From CAYWVK01 sp964461865 (GTDB taxonomy: Bacteria > Patescibacteriota > Microgenomatia > Levybacterales > UBA12049), in assembly GCA_964461865.1 (NCBI GenBank), contig CAYWVK010000014.1:1-14289 (forward strand): a stretch of 14,289 bases of DNA. The letters run 5' to 3'. A program made the position numbers and the translations under genes. Positions 11,482-14,289 of the stretch are shown here, piece after piece. The notes under the pieces were generated by a model that saw only the letters and a list, made by a program, of their open reading frames with translations, was not told where the DNA came from and searched no databases. Position 1 is the stretch's first letter. Every line of letters begins with the position of its first letter.

Positions 11482-13173
11482 GTGGGAAATATTTTTTTAG
11501 ACATTACTGTAATAATTTGTTTTGCAGCGGTATTGTCTCTTTTATTTAAAATTTTAAAACAGCCACAAATATTGGCTTATATTCTAACGGGAATTTTAAT
11601 TGGTCCACTAGCTTTATTTCAGATTGGAAGTCAGGATGCGCTTCATGGAATGTCTCAGCTTGGAATTACGCTTTTGTTATTTATGATTGGACTGGAAATA
11701 AGAGTGTCCGATCTTTATCAGCTTGGTAAAAACGCAATATTTTTATCTGTTGGGCAAATATTAATTACGTTTACAGCAGGTTATTTAATAGCAGTCTCAC
11801 TTAGCTTTTCTCCGATAAATTCGCTGTATATTGCAATTGCACTAACTTTCTCAAGTACGGTTATTATTGTTAAGCTTTTATCGGATAACAAGGATATGCA
11901 TAGTTTATATGGAAAAATTTCTTTGGTTATTCTTTTAGCACAGGATCTTTTAGCAATAATTTTTTTAATGCTTTTAACCGGCTTTAGTCCTAAAACAGGA
12001 GGAATTCAATCAATGAGTGAAATAGGACTTGTTTTAATAAAAGGAGTTGTACTTTTTGCAATAGTAATATATTTAAGTAAAAATGTCTTTCCAAAATTAA
12101 TTGAAATGGTTGCTAAGTCTTCTGAAACATTGTTCTTAGCAAGTATTGCCTGGGTTTTTGGCTTCGCTGCTTTTGTAAGTTCTCCGATTATAGGATTTTC
12201 TATAGAAATTGGAGGATTCTTAGCAGGTCTTTCTCTTGCTAATTCAATTGCAAATTATCAGATTATTGCAAAGGCTAAGATATTAAGAGATTTTTTTATT
12301 GTGATGTTTTTTGTGCTTTTAGGATTTCAAATGTCTTTTTCCAATATTGGAAACATCATTGTTCCTGTTATTATATTTCTTGCTTTTATAGTCTTATTAA
12401 AGCCATTAATTGCAATGTTGGTGTTAGGCTTTTTAGGATACAGAAAAAGAACATCTTTTTTAACAGGTATTTCTCTTTCTCAAGTGTCTGAGTTTTCCTT
12501 AATACTCGTTTTTATGGGGGATAAGCTTGGTCATATAAACAAGGAAACAGTTTCAATAATTACTTTAGTTGGGATAATTAGTTTTGTGTCATCAACTTAT
12601 TTTATTCTTGGAGGAAAAAAATTATATATAAAAATTGGACATTGGTTTTCTTTTCTAGAAAAAAAACATAATAAAACAGAACAGGTTTTAATGACAAAAG
12701 ATGGATTTGATGATTTAAAAGAGCACGTAATAATAATTGGTGGAGATCAGATGGGTCAGACGATTTTAGATGCTCTGGAAGAAAAAGATGCGGATGTTGT
12801 TTTGGTTGATTTTGATCCTTCGGTTGTAAAAAAATTAGAGCATAGAAATGTTCATCAACTCTTTGGGGATATCTCAGACTTAGATATTCAAGAGAGGGCA
12901 AAGCTGGACAGAGCAAGATTAGTAATTTCTACGATACCGGACGTCGAGGATAATTTAATTCTTTTAAAAGAACTTCAACATGAAAATAGAAAAGCAAAGA
13001 TAGTTGTAATGGCGCTGGACTCACACGATGCTAAGCTTTTATATAATGCGGGAGCAGATTATGTAGTTTTGCCGCATTTAGCAGGGGGAAGACAAATGGC
13101 AAAAATTATTAAAGAAGATAAACTTGATGAGATGAAAGCTTTAAAGCTTAGCGATTGGATATATATTAATTAA
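11482..13173 (+). CDS. CPA2-family cation/proton antiporter with C-terminal RCK domain (KefB/KefC-like)
   Basis: This 563-residue protein has an integral membrane part of about 11-13 helices (residues 4-380) with CPA2 features. These are LAYILTGILIGP (31-42), LLLFMIGLEI (64-73), TFSSTVIIVKLL (122-133), LAQDLLAI (152-159) with the conserved ion-site D155, and GGFLAGLSLAN (244-254). A linker leads to a Rossmann RCK/TrkA-N domain at about residues 414-540 (HVIIIGGDQMGQ, VVLVDFDP, LFGDISD, LVISTIPD, DYVVLPH). Such proteins exchange K+ or Na+ for H+ across the cytoplasmic membrane under nucleotide control. Here the usual GxGxxG reads GGDQMG (420-425), with Asp in place of the middle Gly. The start is GTG. 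The 3' end overlaps prfA. Confidence 0.93.
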   Translation: MGNIFLDITVIICFAAVLSLLFKILKQPQILAYILTGILIGPLALFQIGSQDALHGMSQLGITLLLFMIGLEIRVSDLYQLGKNAIFLSVGQILITFTAGYLIAVSLSFSPINSLYIAIALTFSSTVIIVKLLSDNKDMHSLYGKISLVILLAQDLLAIIFLMLLTGFSPKTGGIQSMSEIGLVLIKGVVLFAIVIYLSKNVFPKLIEMVAKSSETLFLASIAWVFGFAAFVSSPIIGFSIEIGGFLAGLSLANSIANYQIIAKAKILRDFFIVMFFVLLGFQMSFSNIGNIIVPVIIFLAFIVLLKPLIAMLVLGFLGYRKRTSFLTGISLSQVSEFSLILVFMGDKLGHINKETVSIITLVGIISFVSSTYFILGGKKLYIKIGHWFSFLEKKHNKTEQVLMTKDGFDDLKEHVIIIGGDQMGQTILDALEEKDADVVLVDFDPSVVKKLEHRNVHQLFGDISDLDIQERAKLDRARLVISTIPDVEDNLILLKELQHENRKAKIVVMALDSHDAKLLYNAGADYVVLPHLAGGRQMAKIIKEDKLDEMKALKLSDWIYIN

Positions 13174-14059
13174 CTTTTTCTAATTCAATTTTAGTTTCTT
13201 CATAAACTTTTTCTAAATTTCCATCCATTATACCTGGTAGGTTATGCCATGATTTATTAATTCTGTGGTCAGTTAGTCTATCTTGCGGAAAGTTATATGT
13301 CTTAATTTTTTCCGATCTCATCCCTCTTCCTACTTGAGTTGATTTAATTGAGGCTATTTCACTTTGTTGTTTTTCTACTTCTATTTCCCAAAGCTTTGCT
13401 CTAAGCATTTCCATGGCTAACTCTCTGTTTTGTGCTTGAAATCTTTGTGTTTGGCAAGTTACCACAATTCCGGTTGGTTTATGGACAAGCCTAACTGCAG
13501 TTGAGACCTTGTTTACGTTTTGTCCACCATGTCCTCCTGCCCTGAATGCTTCAAAGGCAATATCTTCAGGATTTATATGCAAATCTACATCTTCAAGCTC
13601 GGGTAAAATTGATACTGTTGCAGTTGATGTGTGTACTCTTCCACGTTTTTCAGTAATTGGTATTCGTTGAACTCTATGTACGCCTGCTTCGTATTTAAAG
13701 ACTTCAAATGCATTTCTTCCATCAATTTTAATAACATTATCATCTAATTTTTCAATCCTAAATCCTTTCATTTCGGCAAACCTTGAATACATTCTAAGTA
13801 GTTCTTCTGACCATAGCTTTGCCTCTTCTCCTCCTGCAGCTCCTTTTAGTTCTAAAATTATATTCCTTTTATTAAAATCATCATCGTTTTCCTCCTCTTT
13901 ATTCATGTTAAGACTAAGCTCTAGGGCTTCTTTTTGTTTTTCAAGCTCTAAGAGCTCATTTTTGGCAAGCTCAGCCATTTCCTGGTCTTCTAAAAGTGTT
14001 TTAGTTTCTTCAATTTTTTTTGAAAGTTCGTCAAGCTGTATTAATCGATAATCTTGCAT
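13166..14059 (-). CDS. prfA: Peptide chain release factor 1, N-terminally short
   Basis: This 297-residue class I release factor has GGQ at residues 178-180 (in RAGGHGGQNVNKV). The stop-codon tripeptide is PIT (134-136, in VQRIPITEKRGRVHTS), which fits the RF1 P-x-T motif and not the RF2 SPF motif, so it should read UAA and UAG. It also has the family block RMYSRFAEMKGF (89-100). Typical RF1 has about 360 residues. Alignment by eye places residue 1 in the second half of domain 1, so roughly 60-70 N-terminal residues are missing, and I see no upstream continuation before rpmE. Short RF1 forms are plausible in CPR bacteria. It lies 21 bases downstream of rpmE and probably shares its transcript. 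No prmC follows, because the antiporter gene faces it. Confidence 0.95.
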   Translation of the reverse strand: MQDYRLIQLDELSKKIEETKTLLEDQEMAELAKNELLELEKQKEALELSLNMNKEEENDDDFNKRNIILELKGAAGGEEAKLWSEELLRMYSRFAEMKGFRIEKLDDNVIKIDGRNAFEVFKYEAGVHRVQRIPITEKRGRVHTSTATVSILPELEDVDLHINPEDIAFEAFRAGGHGGQNVNKVSTAVRLVHKPTGIVVTCQTQRFQAQNRELAMEMLRAKLWEIEVEKQQSEIASIKSTQVGRGMRSEKIKTYNFPQDRLTDHRINKSWHNLPGIMDGNLEKVYEETKIELEKVN

Positions 14060-14080
14060 AATGAGGTATAATTTTTTTGG

Positions 14081-14289
14081 CTAGTTTAAGCCCATTAACA
14101 TTTCCCTAAGGGTTTTTGGAGTATCATCTTTTTTCTTTTTTTCTTCTTGTTTTTTTACTCTTACTTCTTGATGCTTTGCAGCTACTTCTTTTTTCTTATT
14201 AAACTTTTCAATCCTTGAAGCACTGTCTACAAATCTTTGCTCACCGGTATAAAAAGGGTGACATTTGTCACATAACTCTACACGGATTT
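14081..14289 (-). CDS. rpmE: Large ribosomal subunit protein bL31, N-terminus outside window
   Basis: The visible 68 codons end at a TAG (14081-14083) and include CDKCHPFYTGEQRFVDSASRIEKF, the core signature of bL31. The CxxC pair belongs to the zinc-binding (C+) form; the other Cys ligands would lie upstream. After the core there is an unusually long tail of about 39 residues, very rich in Lys and Glu (KKQEEKKKKDD), ending in TLREMLMGLN. bL31 helps bridge the 50S and 30S subunits. The order rpmE-prfA is common in bacteria. The start lies beyond the window edge. Confidence 0.95.
   Translation of the reverse strand, partial: IRVELCDKCHPFYTGEQRFVDSASRIEKFNKKKEVAAKHQEVRVKKQEEKKKKDDTPKTLREMLMGLN

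Noticed and set aside
12602..12916. 104-codon open frame on the minus strand inside the antiporter gene
   Set aside because: It is fully antisense to the RCK domain, with no promoter or ribosome binding site and no recognisable domain.
1..14289. UGA recoding (genetic code 25) as in some CPR lineages
   Set aside because: The CapA-like gene and the gene at 5327-6088 both end at TGA at sensible places, and tryptophans in the conserved proteins are encoded by TGG.
1..14289. CRISPR array, prophage, defence island or toxin-antitoxin pair
   Set aside because: No regularly spaced direct repeats and no Cas, phage, restriction or toxin motifs were seen. Most genes here are housekeeping or envelope genes.

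Overview
The window is AT-rich bacterial DNA that is densely packed and almost entirely coding. Small size, several short versions of universal proteins and the gene order point to a Candidate Phyla Radiation (Patescibacteria) genome. Microgenomates is the best guess, because rpsF-ssb-rpsR is not followed by rplI and loss of bL9 is a known trait of that group; this is inference. UGA is used as a stop by at least two genes (the CapA-like gene and the gene at 5327-6088), so the standard bacterial code applies and not the UGA-Gly code of Gracilibacteria/SR1.

Layout. 1-74: 3' end of an FKBP-type prolyl isomerase, running into a convergent cupin gene (86-469, minus). A DUF378 membrane protein (645-851) is divergent from the cupin. 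852-1149 is the least dense stretch and holds only a possible 59-codon minus-strand ORF. Then come a membrane-anchored CapA-like metallophosphatase (1150-2232), a membrane-anchored cache-domain protein (2288-2830) with an intrinsic terminator, the GTPase ychF (2897-3964) and a six-cysteine miniprotein (4007-4228). 4296-8528 looks like one operon: rpsF, ssb, rpsR, a beta-rich protein of unknown function, a ctpA-type S41 protease and an htrA-type S1 protease. An unrecognised 260-aa gene (8503-9285, minus) faces it. murB (9387-10340) is convergent with an HKD phospholipase D-like gene (10329-11375, minus). A CPA2 cation/proton antiporter with an RCK domain (11482-13173) is convergent with prfA (13166-14059, minus), which lies just downstream of a partial rpmE (14081-14289, minus).

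Themes. Translation and replication housekeeping (rpsF, rpsR, rpmE, prfA, ychF, ssb) is interleaved with envelope functions (FKBP, ctpA, htrA, murB, PLD, CapA, cache, antiporter). The most interesting signal is in the gene starts. Three genes have long, near-perfect Shine-Dalgarno sequences and promoters about 30 nt upstream. At least seven other genes have no Shine-Dalgarno and a -10-like element ending only about 6-16 nt before the start codon, which predicts leaderless or near-leaderless mRNAs. In addition, all three convergent gene pairs from 8.5 kb onward overlap at their 3' ends with no intrinsic terminator. I found no tRNA, rRNA, CRISPR or intact insertion sequence, and no clear new multi-gene system. 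The best novelty candidates are the Cys-rich miniprotein, the beta-rich protein inside the ribosomal operon and the 260-aa orphan.
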